Source: an uncultured Gammaproteobacteria bacterium
GTDB taxonomy: Bacteria > Pseudomonadota > Gammaproteobacteria > Xanthomonadales > Xanthomonadaceae
Direction: 5' to 3'
Length of the DNA stretch: 26,316 nt
Assembly: GCA_946885735.1 (NCBI GenBank)
Contig: CAMPGW010000034.1
Location: forward strand, 1-26,316
In this document: piece by piece, positions 1-7,873 of the stretch
Position numbering within the stretch: the first letter of the stretch is position 1
How the letters are laid out: each line of letters starts with the position of its first letter
The notes under the pieces: generated by a model
The model's database searches: none
Told to the model about the DNA's origin: nothing
The model's input: the letters and a program-made list of their open reading frames with translations, nothing else
Position numbers and translations under genes: made by a program

Positions 1-136
1 CGGGCTCCTCCTTCGCTCAGGCGATCGCCGGCGCGGCGGCATGCGCCGGCGCGGTTGGGGGGCCCCGGTGATCTTCCCCGGTGGCGGCTGGGGCGGCGGC
101 GACTTCGGCGGCGGCGGCGCCTCGGGGAGCTGGTGA
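1..136 (+). CDS. TPM-domain (YgcG-like) protein, C-terminal end only
   Basis: Only the last 44 or so codons are in the window, read in the frame that starts at base 2 and ends at the TGA at 134-136. The tail is glycine-rich and ends FGGGGASGSW. A Gly/Ser tail finishing in an aromatic residue is typical of YgcG-type TPM-domain membrane proteins, whose TPM domain lies in the missing N-terminal part. The next gene also reads as a TPM-domain protein and its ATG shares one base with this stop (TGATG), so the two are probably translationally coupled. The domain itself is not visible, so the family call rests on the tail and the neighbour. Confidence 0.7.
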   Translation, partial: GLLLRSGDRRRGGMRRRGWGAPVIFPGGGWGGGDFGGGGASGSW

Positions 137-630
137 TGATCGCGCGCCTGTGGGCCAACCTGTTCCGTGCCTGGTTCCAGGTCTCGCGCTGGTTCCCGCT
201 CGAGACGATGCACCGGCTGCGCGACGAGATCGCCGAGGGCGAACGCCGCCATGCGGGCGAGCTGTGCCTGGCGATCGAGGCGCGCTTCTCGCCCTGGTCC
301 GTGCTGCGCGGCCTCGGCACGCGCGAGCGCGCGCACCAGGTCTTCTCGCTGCTGCGCGTCTGGGACACGCGCGACAACAGCGGCGTGCTGCTGTACCTGC
401 ACCTGGCCGAACACCGGGTCGAACTGGTCGCCGACCGGGGCATCGCCGAGCGCGTGGATGCCGCGCTGTGGCGTGCCCTGTGCGACGACCTCGCCGCGGG
501 CTTGCGGGCCGGACCGCCCGACACCGCGGTGTCGCGCTGTTTGGCGCGCATCAATGCCCTGTTGGCCGAGCATTTCCCGGCCAGCGAGGACAACCCGCCC
601 GAGCTGCCCGACGAACCCGTCATCCTGTGA
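136..630 (+). CDS. Small TPM-domain protein
   Basis: 164 residues. The ATG at 136 is chosen because it overlaps the upstream stop (TGATG) and has a GGGGAG Shine-Dalgarno a few bases before it; the same frame is open further upstream, but that part overlaps the neighbour and reads as Arg-rich low-complexity sequence. The protein begins with an aromatic stretch (LWANLFRAWFQVSRWFP), then has an Ile/Glu-rich start (EIAEGERRHAGEL) and the core VLLYLHLAEHRVELVADRGIAE. This matches the TPM fold, where a strand ending in 'V.D.GI' precedes the helices. Proteobacterial TPM proteins often occur as such pairs, one long and Gly-tailed, one short and soluble. The biochemical role is not established; phosphatase activity is known only for some plant homologues. 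Confidence 0.8.
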   Translation: MIARLWANLFRAWFQVSRWFPLETMHRLRDEIAEGERRHAGELCLAIEARFSPWSVLRGLGTRERAHQVFSLLRVWDTRDNSGVLLYLHLAEHRVELVADRGIAERVDAALWRALCDDLAAGLRAGPPDTAVSRCLARINALLAEHFPASEDNPPELPDEPVIL

Positions 631-644
631 CGCGGCCGCTGGGC

Positions 645-650
645 GATAAT
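645..650 (+). promoter_or_regulatory. Possible -10 element for lgt
   Basis: GATAAT matches the sigma-70 -10 consensus at five of six positions and lies 41 bases before the lgt ATG, in the 61-base gap after the TPM gene. No good -35 hexamer is seen 16-18 bases upstream. The gene pair may equally be read through from upstream. Confidence 0.3.
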
Positions 651-691
651 GCGGCGAACGCGCCCTCCGCGCGCCAGGCCCGACGCAGCCC

Positions 692-1564
692 ATGACCGTC
701 CTGCACGACATCGACCCGATCGCCATCCCGCTGCCGTTCTGGCCGCACGGCATCCATTGGTACGGACTGATGTACCTGCTGGGTTTCAGCGCCGCCTGGT
801 GGCTCGGCCACCGTCGCATCCGCGCCGACCGGCTGCCCGGGGTGACGACCGACGCCTTCGGCGACCTGCTGTTCTACGGCATGCTCGGCGTCGTGCTCGG
901 CGGGCGCATCGGCTACGTGCTGTTCTACGGCTTCGACCAGTTCATCGCCGACCCGCTGTTCCTGCTGCGGATCAACGAGGGCGGCATGAGCTTCCATGGC
1001 GGCCTGCTCGGCGTGCTGGCGGCCGCGCTGTGGTGGACCCGCAAGCAGGGCCTGCATTTCTTCGACACCGTGGACTTCGTCGCGCCACTGGTGCCGCCGG
1101 GGCTGGGCTTCGGCCGGCTCGGCAACTACATCGGCGGCGAGCTCTGGGGCAAGCCGACCGGCGGCGACTGGGGCGTCATCTTTCCGCGCAGCGACCTCGG
1201 CGATTACACCGGCGCCACCCTCGAGCGGCTGCGCGGCCTGCATGAAAGCGGTTTGCTCGACCGCTATGCGCGCCATCCCTCGCAGCTCTACCAGGCTTTC
1301 CTCGAGGGCCTGGTGATGTTCGCCGTGCTGTACTGGTACTCGCGCAAGCCGCGGCCGCGCTACGCGGTGTCGGGGCTGTTCGCGCTGCTCTACGGCGTGT
1401 TCCGGTTCCTGGTCGAGTTCTGGCGCGTGCCGGACGAAAACCTCGGCTACCTGGCCTTCGGCTGGCTGACCATGGGGCAACTGCTGTCGCTGCCGCTGAT
1501 CGTGCTCGGCGTCGTGCTGCTGCTGTGGTCGCATCGTTCGCCGACGCTGGCGCCGGCGGCCTGA
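692..1564 (+). CDS. lgt: Prolipoprotein diacylglyceryl transferase Lgt
   Basis: 290 residues. Inner-membrane enzyme that moves diacylglycerol from phosphatidylglycerol to the lipobox cysteine of prolipoproteins, the first step of lipoprotein maturation. Family marks include [11 protein letters not shown] near the N-terminus, the HGG motif at 102-104, and the Lgt signature around residues 141-153 ([13 protein letters not shown]), which holds the conserved Arg and Asn and a Glu. Several hydrophobic segments run to the C-terminus, ending in a long Leu/Val helix. Length is normal for the family. No clear Shine-Dalgarno precedes the ATG. thyA starts 7 bases after the stop, the same order as in enterobacteria. 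Confidence 0.97.
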   Translation: MTVLHDIDPIAIPLPFWPHGIHWYGLMYLLGFSAAWWLGHRRIRADRLPGVTTDAFGDLLFYGMLGVVLGGRIGYVLFYGFDQFIADPLFLLRINEGGMSFHGGLLGVLAAALWWTRKQGLHFFDTVDFVAPLVPPGLGFGRLGNYIGGELWGKPTGGDWGVIFPRSDLGDYTGATLERLRGLHESGLLDRYARHPSQLYQAFLEGLVMFAVLYWYSRKPRPRYAVSGLFALLYGVFRFLVEFWRVPDENLGYLAFGWLTMGQLLSLPLIVLGVVLLLWSHRSPTLAPAA

Positions 1565-1570
1565 CCCGGC

Positions 1571-2365
1571 ATGCAGGCCTACCTCGACCTGTTGCGCGAC
1601 GTCTTCGAGAACGGCAGCGACCGTTCCGACCGCACCGGCACCGGCACGCGTTCGGTGTTCGGTCGCCAGTTGCGCTTCGACCTTTCACGCGGCTTTCCGC
1701 TGGTTACCACCAAGAAGCTGCACCTGCGCTCGATCGTCCATGAACTGCTGTGGTTCCTCGCCGGCGACACCAACACCGCCTACCTGAAGGCCAACAAGGT
1801 CGGTATCTGGGACGAGTGGGCCGACGAGAACGGCGACCTCGGCCCGGTCTACGGTGCGCAATGGCGGCGGTGGCGCGGCGCCGACGGCGTGGAAGTGGAC
1901 CAGATGCGCTGGGTGGTGGATGAAATCCGCCGCAACCCGGATTCGCGCCGGCTCATCGTCAATGCCTGGAACGTCGCCGAGTTGCCGAAGATGGCACTGA
2001 TGCCCTGCCACGCGATGTTCCAGTTCTACGTGGCCGACGGGCGGCTGAGCTGCCAGCTCTACCAGCGCTCGGCCGACCTGTTCCTGGGCGTGCCCTTCAA
2101 CATCGCCAGCTATGCGCTGCTCACCCACATGGTGGCCCAGGTCTGCGACCTGGCGCCGGGCGACTTCGTCCACACCTTCGGCGACGCGCACGTGTACTCC
2201 AACCACTTCGGGCAGGTACGCGAGCAGCTCGCGCGCGCGCCGCTGCCGCTGCCGCGCCTCGAACTCGACCCGGACGTGCGCGACCTGTTCGCCTTCCGCG
2301 CCGAGCACATCCACGTCCGCGACTACCAGTCGCATCCGGCCATCAAGGCGCCGGTGGCGATCTGA
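1571..2365 (+). CDS. thyA: Thymidylate synthase ThyA
   Basis: 264 residues, the same length as the E. coli enzyme. Converts dUMP to dTMP using methylene-tetrahydrofolate and releases dihydrofolate. Key residues sit at E. coli positions: phosphate-binding Arg21 in RTGTGT, the Arg126-Arg127 pair in SRRLIV, and the catalytic Cys146 in [10 protein letters not shown]. The [19 protein letters not shown] block is also intact. The stop is followed 14 bases later by a lipoprotein gene and then folA, so the dihydrofolate producer and its recycling enzyme are probably on one transcript. Confidence 0.98.
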   Translation: MQAYLDLLRDVFENGSDRSDRTGTGTRSVFGRQLRFDLSRGFPLVTTKKLHLRSIVHELLWFLAGDTNTAYLKANKVGIWDEWADENGDLGPVYGAQWRRWRGADGVEVDQMRWVVDEIRRNPDSRRLIVNAWNVAELPKMALMPCHAMFQFYVADGRLSCQLYQRSADLFLGVPFNIASYALLTHMVAQVCDLAPGDFVHTFGDAHVYSNHFGQVREQLARAPLPLPRLELDPDVRDLFAFRAEHIHVRDYQSHPAIKAPVAI

Positions 2366-2379
2366 AACGGAGAACCCGC

Positions 2380-3021
2380 ATGCACACCGCCCGCGTCACC
2401 TGTCTTGCGATCGCCGTGCTGCTGGGAACGCCCGGCTGTTCGTGGTTCCGCGCCAAGCCGGCGCCGGTGGCCGAGACTTCCGCGGAAACCGCCGCGGCGC
2501 CCGCGGAGGACGTCGCTCCCACGCCGACCGACGCGCCTGCGCCCGCCGCCGCGCCGGCAGCCGCGGAACCTGCGCAGGGCCCGGTCGCGGTGGCGATGGA
2601 TTTCCTGGTGATGCACCAGCGCCTCGGCAACAGCGGCCTGCCGCAGCGGGCCGACACCGCGGCCTACGACGCCTTCCTCTGCCCGGAGCTCGCGCAGGCG
2701 ATCCGGGCGGCGCAGGTGCGGCAGGAAGTGGCCCGGGCCGAGCGCCCGGACGAGAAGCCGCCGTTCGCCGAGGGCGACCTGTTCTCCAGCCTGTTCGAAG
2801 GGCCGGAACGATTCGAGGTGCGCGACACCCAGGCGGAGGGCGATATCGCGCGGGTAGGCGTGGCGATGCGCCATGGCGAGGGCGAGTCGGCGAGGCGCTG
2901 GACCGACACACTGGTCATGCGGCTGGACGACGGCATCTGGTGCCTGGCCGACGTCGAGTACGGCGGAGACTGGCCGATGGCGAACAAGGGTCGCCTGGGC
3001 GCGGCGCTGCAGGCGCCCTGA
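2380..3021 (+). CDS. Probable lipoprotein of unknown function, Ala/Pro-rich linker
   Basis: 213 residues. A GGAG sequence lies 8 bases before the ATG. The N-terminus is a short signal peptide with a Cys at 20 in LLGTPGC; Thr at -3 and Pro at -2 make this a poor lipobox, so lipidation is likely but not certain. Residues about 24-68 are Ala/Pro/Glu-rich and look like a disordered linker. The C-terminal half is folded: VAMDFLVMHQRLGNSGLP, then PELAQAIRAAQ, then a beta-rich end with ARRWTDTLVMR and DGIWCLADVEYGGDW. This layout suggests a small alpha+beta cup like those of DUF4864/NTF2-type envelope proteins, but no family is firmly recognised. It sits between thyA and folA, one base before the latter. 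Confidence 0.8.
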   Translation: MHTARVTCLAIAVLLGTPGCSWFRAKPAPVAETSAETAAAPAEDVAPTPTDAPAPAAAPAAAEPAQGPVAVAMDFLVMHQRLGNSGLPQRADTAAYDAFLCPELAQAIRAAQVRQEVARAERPDEKPPFAEGDLFSSLFEGPERFEVRDTQAEGDIARVGVAMRHGEGESARRWTDTLVMRLDDGIWCLADVEYGGDWPMANKGRLGAALQAP

Positions 3022-3022
3022 C

Positions 3023-3508
3023 ATGGCGATCGCGCTGGTCGCGGCGATGGACCGCCGCCGCGCGATCGGTCGCGGCAACGCGCTGCCCTGGCATCTTCCC
3101 GACGACCTGAAGCGCTTCAAGGCGCTCACGCTCGGCCACGCGATCCTGATGGGCGGCAATACCGCGCGCTCGATCGGGCGCGCCCTGCCGGGCCGCCGCA
3201 ACCTGGTGCTGACGCGCGGCGCGGCGGCGCCGGTGGAAGGCATGCAGGCGGTGGCTTCGCTGGACGAGGCGATCGCGCTGGCGGGCGACGGCGACCTGAT
3301 GGTGATCGGTGGCGGCGAGATCTACGCGTTGGCGCTGCCGCGTGCGGATCGCCTGCACCTGACCTTCGTGGACACGCTCGTCGAGGACGCGGACGCCCAC
3401 TTCCCCGCGTGGGCGCCGGGCGACTGGGTGGAAGTGCATCGAAGCGCGCATCCGGCCGACGCGCGCCACGCCTTCGCCTTCGAGGACGTGGACTACCGCC
3501 GCCGCTGA
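3023..3508 (+). CDS. folA: Dihydrofolate reductase FolA, with altered NADPH-loop motif
   Basis: 161 residues. Reduces dihydrofolate to tetrahydrofolate with NADPH. The ATG at 3023 follows the preceding stop by one base and gives a normal-length DHFR (MAIALVAAMD). Conserved parts: LPWHLPDDLKRF with the catalytic acid D28 (E. coli D27), R58 in LPGRRN (E. coli R57, binds the glutamate tail), MVIGGGEIY at the nucleotide site, and the C-terminal ARHAFAFE strand. The oddity is GGNT at 44-47 where E. coli has GRHT and most relatives have GRKT: the Arg that contacts the 2'-phosphate of NADPH is Gly here. The gene converges on apaH with one base between the two stop codons. Confidence 0.96.
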   Translation: MAIALVAAMDRRRAIGRGNALPWHLPDDLKRFKALTLGHAILMGGNTARSIGRALPGRRNLVLTRGAAAPVEGMQAVASLDEAIALAGDGDLMVIGGGEIYALALPRADRLHLTFVDTLVEDADAHFPAWAPGDWVEVHRSAHPADARHAFAFEDVDYRRR

Positions 3509-3509
3509 T

Positions 3510-4349
3510 TCAGCGCTTCTGCTCGCCCGGCGGGACCTCGCGGCCGGGGACCTGGTGCAGGCGCAGTTCGTGCCCCAGTTCCAGCGCCGTCAGCTTGCCG
3601 CCCCATACCGCGCCGGTATCGATGGCGTAGATGCCCAGGCCCATGAACAGGCCGAGCGTGGACCAGTGGCCGCAGACCACCGGCAACTCGCGCGCGGCGT
3701 GCCCGGGCACCTCGAACCAGGGATAGAGCCCGGCCTGCTGCGTGCCGGGCCGGCCCTTTTCCTCGAAGCCGATGCGGCCGCCCGGCGTGCAGTACCGCAT
3801 GCGGGTGAAGACGTTGACCGTGGCGCGGAAACGATCCGGCCCGGTGAGCTTGGGATTCCACGCCGGCTTGTCGCCATACATGTTGCGCAACAGCTTGCGG
3901 AACCCGTCGCCGCGCAGCAGTTGCTCGGCTTCGCGCGCGCGTTCCTCGGCCTGCGCGATGGTCCACTGCGGCGCCAGCCCGGCATGCACCATGGCGAAGC
4001 CGAGCGTCCTGTCCACGTGCATGAACTGCTGTTGGCGTAGCCAGTCCAGCAAGGTGTCGCGATCCGGGGCGAACAGGATCGCGCGCAGGTCCGGATTCAC
4101 CCGGGCCTGGTCGGCTTCGGCGCGCTGACCGATCGCCAGCAGCGACAGGTCATGGTTGCCGAGCACCACCGTGCTGGATGCCGCGAGCGAATGCACCAGC
4201 CGCAGCGTCTCCAGGGACTGGCCGCCGCGGTTGACCAGGTCGCCGCAGAACCAGAGCCGGTCGCGCGCCGGGTCGAAGCGCAGTTTGTCGAGCAGTCGCT
4301 GCAGGGTGTCGAGGCAACCCTGCAGGTCGCCGATGGCGTAGGTGGCCAT
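3510..4349 (-). CDS. apaH: Symmetrical diadenosine tetraphosphatase ApaH
   Basis: 279 residues. Hydrolyses Ap4A symmetrically to two ADP, clearing alarmones and removing Np4 caps from RNA. It has the calcineurin-like metallophosphatase motifs in order: a variant first motif YAIGDLQGC (Gln where general phosphatases often have His; usual for ApaH), FCGDLVNRGGQSL, then VLGNHDLSLLAIG, and later MVHAGLAPQW and VVCGHWSTLG. Length is normal. Its ATG shares one base with the apaG stop, so apaG and apaH are coupled; it is the last gene of the lptD operon. Confidence 0.97.
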   Translation of the reverse strand: MATYAIGDLQGCLDTLQRLLDKLRFDPARDRLWFCGDLVNRGGQSLETLRLVHSLAASSTVVLGNHDLSLLAIGQRAEADQARVNPDLRAILFAPDRDTLLDWLRQQQFMHVDRTLGFAMVHAGLAPQWTIAQAEERAREAEQLLRGDGFRKLLRNMYGDKPAWNPKLTGPDRFRATVNVFTRMRYCTPGGRIGFEEKGRPGTQQAGLYPWFEVPGHAARELPVVCGHWSTLGLFMGLGIYAIDTGAVWGGKLTALELGHELRLHQVPGREVPPGEQKR

Positions 4350-4732
4350 CAGTGCAGGGTCCGCGGCACGGACAGCGTGAAGGGCGCGATCGGCGCGTCG
4401 AAACGCGTTCCGTCGTCGGCCAGCATGCCGTAGCTGCCGCGCATGGTGCCCAGGGGCGTCTCCAGCACCGCCCCGGAGGTGTACTCGAAGTCGTCGCCCG
4501 GCCGCAGCCAGGGTTGCTCGCCGACCACGCCTTCGCCCCGCACTTCCTGCACCTTGCCGTCATCGTCGGTGATCAGCCAGTGGCGGCTGAGCAGGCGCGC
4601 GGCGACGCGACCGGCGTTGTGGATGCGGATCGTGTAGGCGAACACGAAGCGACGCTCGTCGGGCGTGCTCTGGTCGGGAAGGAATCGGGTCCGGACGTGG
4701 ACCTCGATGGCGTGCGCATTCATGGCCGGCAT
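4349..4732 (-). CDS. apaG: ApaG (DUF525, Fn3-like beta protein)
   Basis: 127 residues from the ATG at 4732 ([11 protein letters not shown]), or 124 from the second ATG at 4723. The first is preferred because a GAG lies just upstream and the length fits relatives; the frame is open further upstream but that part lies inside rsmA. Diagnostic blocks are [51 protein letters not shown] and the C-terminal [10 protein letters not shown]. The fold is an all-beta Fn3-like domain, of the kind also found in some F-box and polymerase-associated proteins; its bacterial function is unsettled. It sits between rsmA and apaH as in enterobacteria. Confidence 0.95.
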   Translation of the reverse strand: MPAMNAHAIEVHVRTRFLPDQSTPDERRFVFAYTIRIHNAGRVAARLLSRHWLITDDDGKVQEVRGEGVVGEQPWLRPGDDFEYTSGAVLETPLGTMRGSYGMLADDGTRFDAPIAPFTLSVPRTLH

Positions 4733-4733
4733 C

Positions 4734-5558
4734 TTACTCAAAAGCCGCCGGTGGCCGCGCGGCGGACAAGGCATTGGACAGATTGATGAACCCGTCCACC
4801 GGTACCTGCTCGGCGCGCGCCTCCGGTTTCACGCCCGCGGCGGAGATCGCGTCGGCGTCGCAGACCGCCTGCAGCGCATTGCGCAGGGTCTTGCGACGTT
4901 GCCCGAAGGCTTCCCGCACGACGCGCGCGAACATGACCGTGTCGACGATACCGACCTCGCCGGCGGCCCGCGGCAGCAGCCTGACCACCGCCGAATCCAC
5001 CTTCGGCGGCGGGCGGAACGCGGCGGGCGGCACGTCGAACAGGGGCTCGACGCGGCAGACCGCCTGCAACATCACGCTCAGCCGGCCATAGACCTTGCTG
5101 CCCGGGCCCGCGCCCATCCGGTCCACGACTTCCTTCTGCAGCATGAAGTGCATGTCGCGGATCGCCGCCGCGTGTTCCAGCGCATGGAACAGGATCGGCG
5201 AGGAGATGTTGTAGGGCAGGTTGCCAACCAGGCGGATCTGCCGCGAGCCGTGGCCGTCGTCGGCCGCCAGCCGGCTGAAGTCCACCTGCAGCACGTCCTT
5301 GTGGATGATGGTCAGGCGGCCGACACCTTCGGAGGCCTCCATCAGCGGCGTGATCAGGTCGCGGTCGAATTCGATGACGGTCAGCTCGCCTTGCCGACGC
5401 AGCAGGGGAAAGGTGATCGCGCCCTGGCCCGGGCCGATCTCGACCAGGCGATCGCCCGGCTGCGGGTCCACCGCCAGCACGATGTGATCGATCACCCCGC
5501 GATCGACCAGGAAGTGCTGGCCGAGCTGTTTCTTCGGTGGATCCTTGAAGCGGGTCAT
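4734..5558 (-). CDS. rsmA: 16S rRNA dimethyladenosine transferase RsmA (KsgA)
   Basis: 274 residues. SAM-dependent enzyme that dimethylates two adjacent adenines near the 3' end of 16S rRNA as a late checkpoint of 30S assembly. The ATG at 5558 overlaps the pdxA stop (ATGA), and the protein begins [17 protein letters not shown], typical of the family. Motif I is [10 protein letters not shown] at 40-49, the acidic ribose contact is in VIEFDRDL, and the catalytic motif IV is NLPYNISSP at 113-121. [13 protein letters not shown] and [10 protein letters not shown] are the usual C-terminal RNA-binding marks. The stop lies next to the apaG start. Confidence 0.98.
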   Translation of the reverse strand: MTRFKDPPKKQLGQHFLVDRGVIDHIVLAVDPQPGDRLVEIGPGQGAITFPLLRRQGELTVIEFDRDLITPLMEASEGVGRLTIIHKDVLQVDFSRLAADDGHGSRQIRLVGNLPYNISSPILFHALEHAAAIRDMHFMLQKEVVDRMGAGPGSKVYGRLSVMLQAVCRVEPLFDVPPAAFRPPPKVDSAVVRLLPRAAGEVGIVDTVMFARVVREAFGQRRKTLRNALQAVCDADAISAAGVKPEARAEQVPVDGFINLSNALSAARPPAAFE

Positions 5559-6523
5559 GCCGCCCGCCGGCGCGCGAAGTCGGCGCACAAGCGCACCGCG
5601 GCCTCGAGGCTGGAGGGGTCCGCGCGCCCGGTCCCGGCGAGGTCCAGCGCCGTGCCGTGGTCCACCGCGACGCGCGGGTAGGGCAGGCCGAGCGTGAGGT
5701 TCACCGCCTGCTCGAACCCCGCATGCTTGAGCACCGGCAGGCCCTGGTCGTGGTACATCGCCAGCACCGCGTCCACGCCGGCGAGCTTGCGCGGCAGGAA
5801 GGCGGTGTCCGCGGGCAACGGGCCGTCCAGCATCATGCCTTCCGCGCGCAGGCGCTCGAGCACGGGCGTGATCACGCGGATTTCCTCGTCGCCGAGTACG
5901 CCGCTTTCGCCCGCATGTGGGTTCAGGCCGAGCACGGCGATGCGCGGATCGGCGATGCCGAAATCGCGGCGCAGCCCAGCCTCCAGCAGGCGCAGGGCGC
6001 GCTCCACGCTGTCGGGGGTGATCGCGTCCGGCACGGCGCGCAGCGGCAGGTGCGTGGTCACCAGGGCCACCCGGAGGTCCGGGCTGGCGAGCACCATCAA
6101 AACGTCGCAGCCCGCCTGCGCGGCCAGCAACTCGGTGGTGCCGGTGTAGGCAATGCCACCGGCGTTGATGCTCGCCTTGTGCACGGGACCGGTGACGAGG
6201 CCATCGAACTCGCCTTCCATGCAGGCACGGCCGCCGCGCAGCAGGCCATCGATGACCGCGCGCGCGTGCCGCGGATCGGGCAAACCGAAGCGGGCCGGCG
6301 TCGGCAGCGCTTGCGGCAGGACCGCCAGGCTGCCCGGCACGCGGGGCGCGGAGGCTTCGAGCAGGCGCAGGGGCAGGCCGATCGCGTCGGCCGCCGCACG
6401 CAGCGTGTCGGGATCGGCGATGACGACGAGTTCGCAATCGAACTCGCGCTGGGCGAGTCGGACGCAGAGCTCAGGGCCGACCCCGGCGGGCTCGCCCGCG
6501 ACCAGGGCCAGCCGGGGCTTCAT
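5555..6523 (-). CDS. pdxA: 4-hydroxythreonine-4-phosphate dehydrogenase PdxA
   Basis: 322 residues. Oxidises 4-phospho-hydroxythreonine with NAD(P)+ in the DXP-dependent route to pyridoxal phosphate. The N-terminus (LALVAGEPAGVGPEL) and the three metal-binding histidines H158 (TTHLPL), H203 (NPHAGE) and H258 (MYHDQGLPVLKH) are in place, each eight residues before the E. coli positions; VDHGTALDLAGTGRAD is also present. The substrate-loop motif GHTE of E. coli is GTTE here (T129 for His136). The start is 4 bases after the surA stop, and the end overlaps rsmA by 3 bases. Confidence 0.97.
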   Translation of the reverse strand: MKPRLALVAGEPAGVGPELCVRLAQREFDCELVVIADPDTLRAAADAIGLPLRLLEASAPRVPGSLAVLPQALPTPARFGLPDPRHARAVIDGLLRGGRACMEGEFDGLVTGPVHKASINAGGIAYTGTTELLAAQAGCDVLMVLASPDLRVALVTTHLPLRAVPDAITPDSVERALRLLEAGLRRDFGIADPRIAVLGLNPHAGESGVLGDEEIRVITPVLERLRAEGMMLDGPLPADTAFLPRKLAGVDAVLAMYHDQGLPVLKHAGFEQAVNLTLGLPYPRVAVDHGTALDLAGTGRADPSSLEAAVRLCADFARRRAA

Positions 6524-6527
6524 CGGC

Positions 6528-7832
6528 TCAGGCGCCGGCGCCGAGCCGGTTGTCCACGTAGGCTTCGGCGCGCAGCTGGCGCAGGAAGCGCTCGTAGGCC
6601 TCGTCGCCCTTGCGCGTGCCGATGATCTCGCGCGCCTGGTTGCGGCGGTTCTCCTCGGTCACGTCCTGCTCGCGGCTGCCTTCGCGCTTGATCAGGTGGA
6701 AACCGACCTCGCTCTGGAACACCGGCGAGAGTTCGCCGTCGGCCAGGTTGCGGATCTGGTTGGCCACCGCCGATCCCCAGGCTTCAGCGGCGAACCAGCC
6801 CATGTCGCCGCCCTGGGCGCGCGTCTGGGTGTCGTCGGAGGCCTCGATCGCGACCTTGGCGAAGTCCTCGCCGGCGACGATGCGGTCGCGCAACGCTTGC
6901 GCCTTCTGGCGTGCCACTTCGGCCGGCACCGTCGGGGTGATGGCCACCATGATGTCGCGCGCGCGGTACTGGGTGATCTTCTGCGGCTGCGGAGAGCGCA
7001 CCTCGACCACCTGCACGATCTGGAAACCGCCGGGGCCACGCACCGGTTCGGTGATCTGCCCGGCGCCCATCGACTTGAGCATTTCCTGGTAGACCGGCGG
7101 AATCGCCTCCGCGGTCCTCCAGCCGATCTCGCCGCCTTCCAGCGCATTGGGCGCCTGCGAGAAGCGCACTGCCGCGGAACGGAAATCCAGTTCGCCGCGT
7201 TCCACCATGGACTTGATCTCGTCGATGCGTTGGCGCGCGGCGGCGATCTCGTCCGGGGTGGCGCCGTCGGCGACATTGATCTGGATGTTGGCCAGGCGCA
7301 TCTCGGCGCCGCCGATGTCGCGGGTCGCCAGCAGCTGGTCGATCTCCGCTTCGCTGACCTGCACCGAACTCTGGATGTAGCCCTGGCGCAGGCGCTGCAG
7401 CGTGACCTCGTCGCGCAGGTTGGCGACGAAGTCGGCGTAGGCGATGCCGTCGGCCTCCAGGCGCTGGCGCAACTGCGGCACCGTGAGCTGGTTCTGGGCG
7501 GCGATGCCCGCTACGGCCTGTTGCACCTCCTGGTCGGACAGGCGGATTCCGGACTCGGCGGCGCGGTCGATCTGGAGGCGCTGCAGGATCAGGCGCTCGA
7601 GCACCTGGCGTTCGAGGATATCCCGCGGCGGCAGCTGGGACGGGTCGCGTCCCTCGAACTGGCGGCTGACGTTGACGATCGCCTGCTCGAGCTCGCTGCG
7701 CAGGATCACGTTCTCGTCGACGACGGCGGCGATCGTGTCGATCGTGGTGGTCGGGAGGGCCTGGGCGCCGACGGGGCTGGCTGCGGTGGCGGCAAGCAGC
7801 GTGGCCAGGAAGGCGGAAAGGAGGGGTCTCAT
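6528..7832 (-). CDS. surA: Periplasmic chaperone and peptidyl-prolyl isomerase SurA
   Basis: 434 residues. Escorts unfolded outer-membrane proteins, including LptD, across the periplasm. The ATG at 7832 gives a Sec signal peptide (MRPLLSAFLATLLAA) probably cleaved around residue 23-25 after GAQA; the same frame is open further upstream, but that overlaps lptD. The SurA N-domain follows (IAAVVDENVILRSEL, and RDILERQVLERLILQ). There are two parvulin domains, roughly 170-275 (ALEGGEIGWRTAEAIPP) and 285-385 (RAQGGDMGWFAAEAWG, then FQSEVGFHLIKREG). Length is close to the 428 of E. coli. It lies downstream of its client gene lptD. Confidence 0.97.
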   Translation of the reverse strand: MRPLLSAFLATLLAATAASPVGAQALPTTTIDTIAAVVDENVILRSELEQAIVNVSRQFEGRDPSQLPPRDILERQVLERLILQRLQIDRAAESGIRLSDQEVQQAVAGIAAQNQLTVPQLRQRLEADGIAYADFVANLRDEVTLQRLRQGYIQSSVQVSEAEIDQLLATRDIGGAEMRLANIQINVADGATPDEIAAARQRIDEIKSMVERGELDFRSAAVRFSQAPNALEGGEIGWRTAEAIPPVYQEMLKSMGAGQITEPVRGPGGFQIVQVVEVRSPQPQKITQYRARDIMVAITPTVPAEVARQKAQALRDRIVAGEDFAKVAIEASDDTQTRAQGGDMGWFAAEAWGSAVANQIRNLADGELSPVFQSEVGFHLIKREGSREQDVTEENRRNQAREIIGTRKGDEAYERFLRQLRAEAYVDNRLGAGA

Positions 7833-7873
7833 CGGGTCAGGCTCCGGGGCGCACGGTGGCGCGCGAGGGTCGT

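Noticed and set aside
3503..3515. Palindrome CGCTGA-T-TCAGCG spanning the folA and apaH stop codons as a shared terminator
   Set aside because: The loop would be a single base and no T-run follows on either strand; the symmetry arises because both stops lie back to back.
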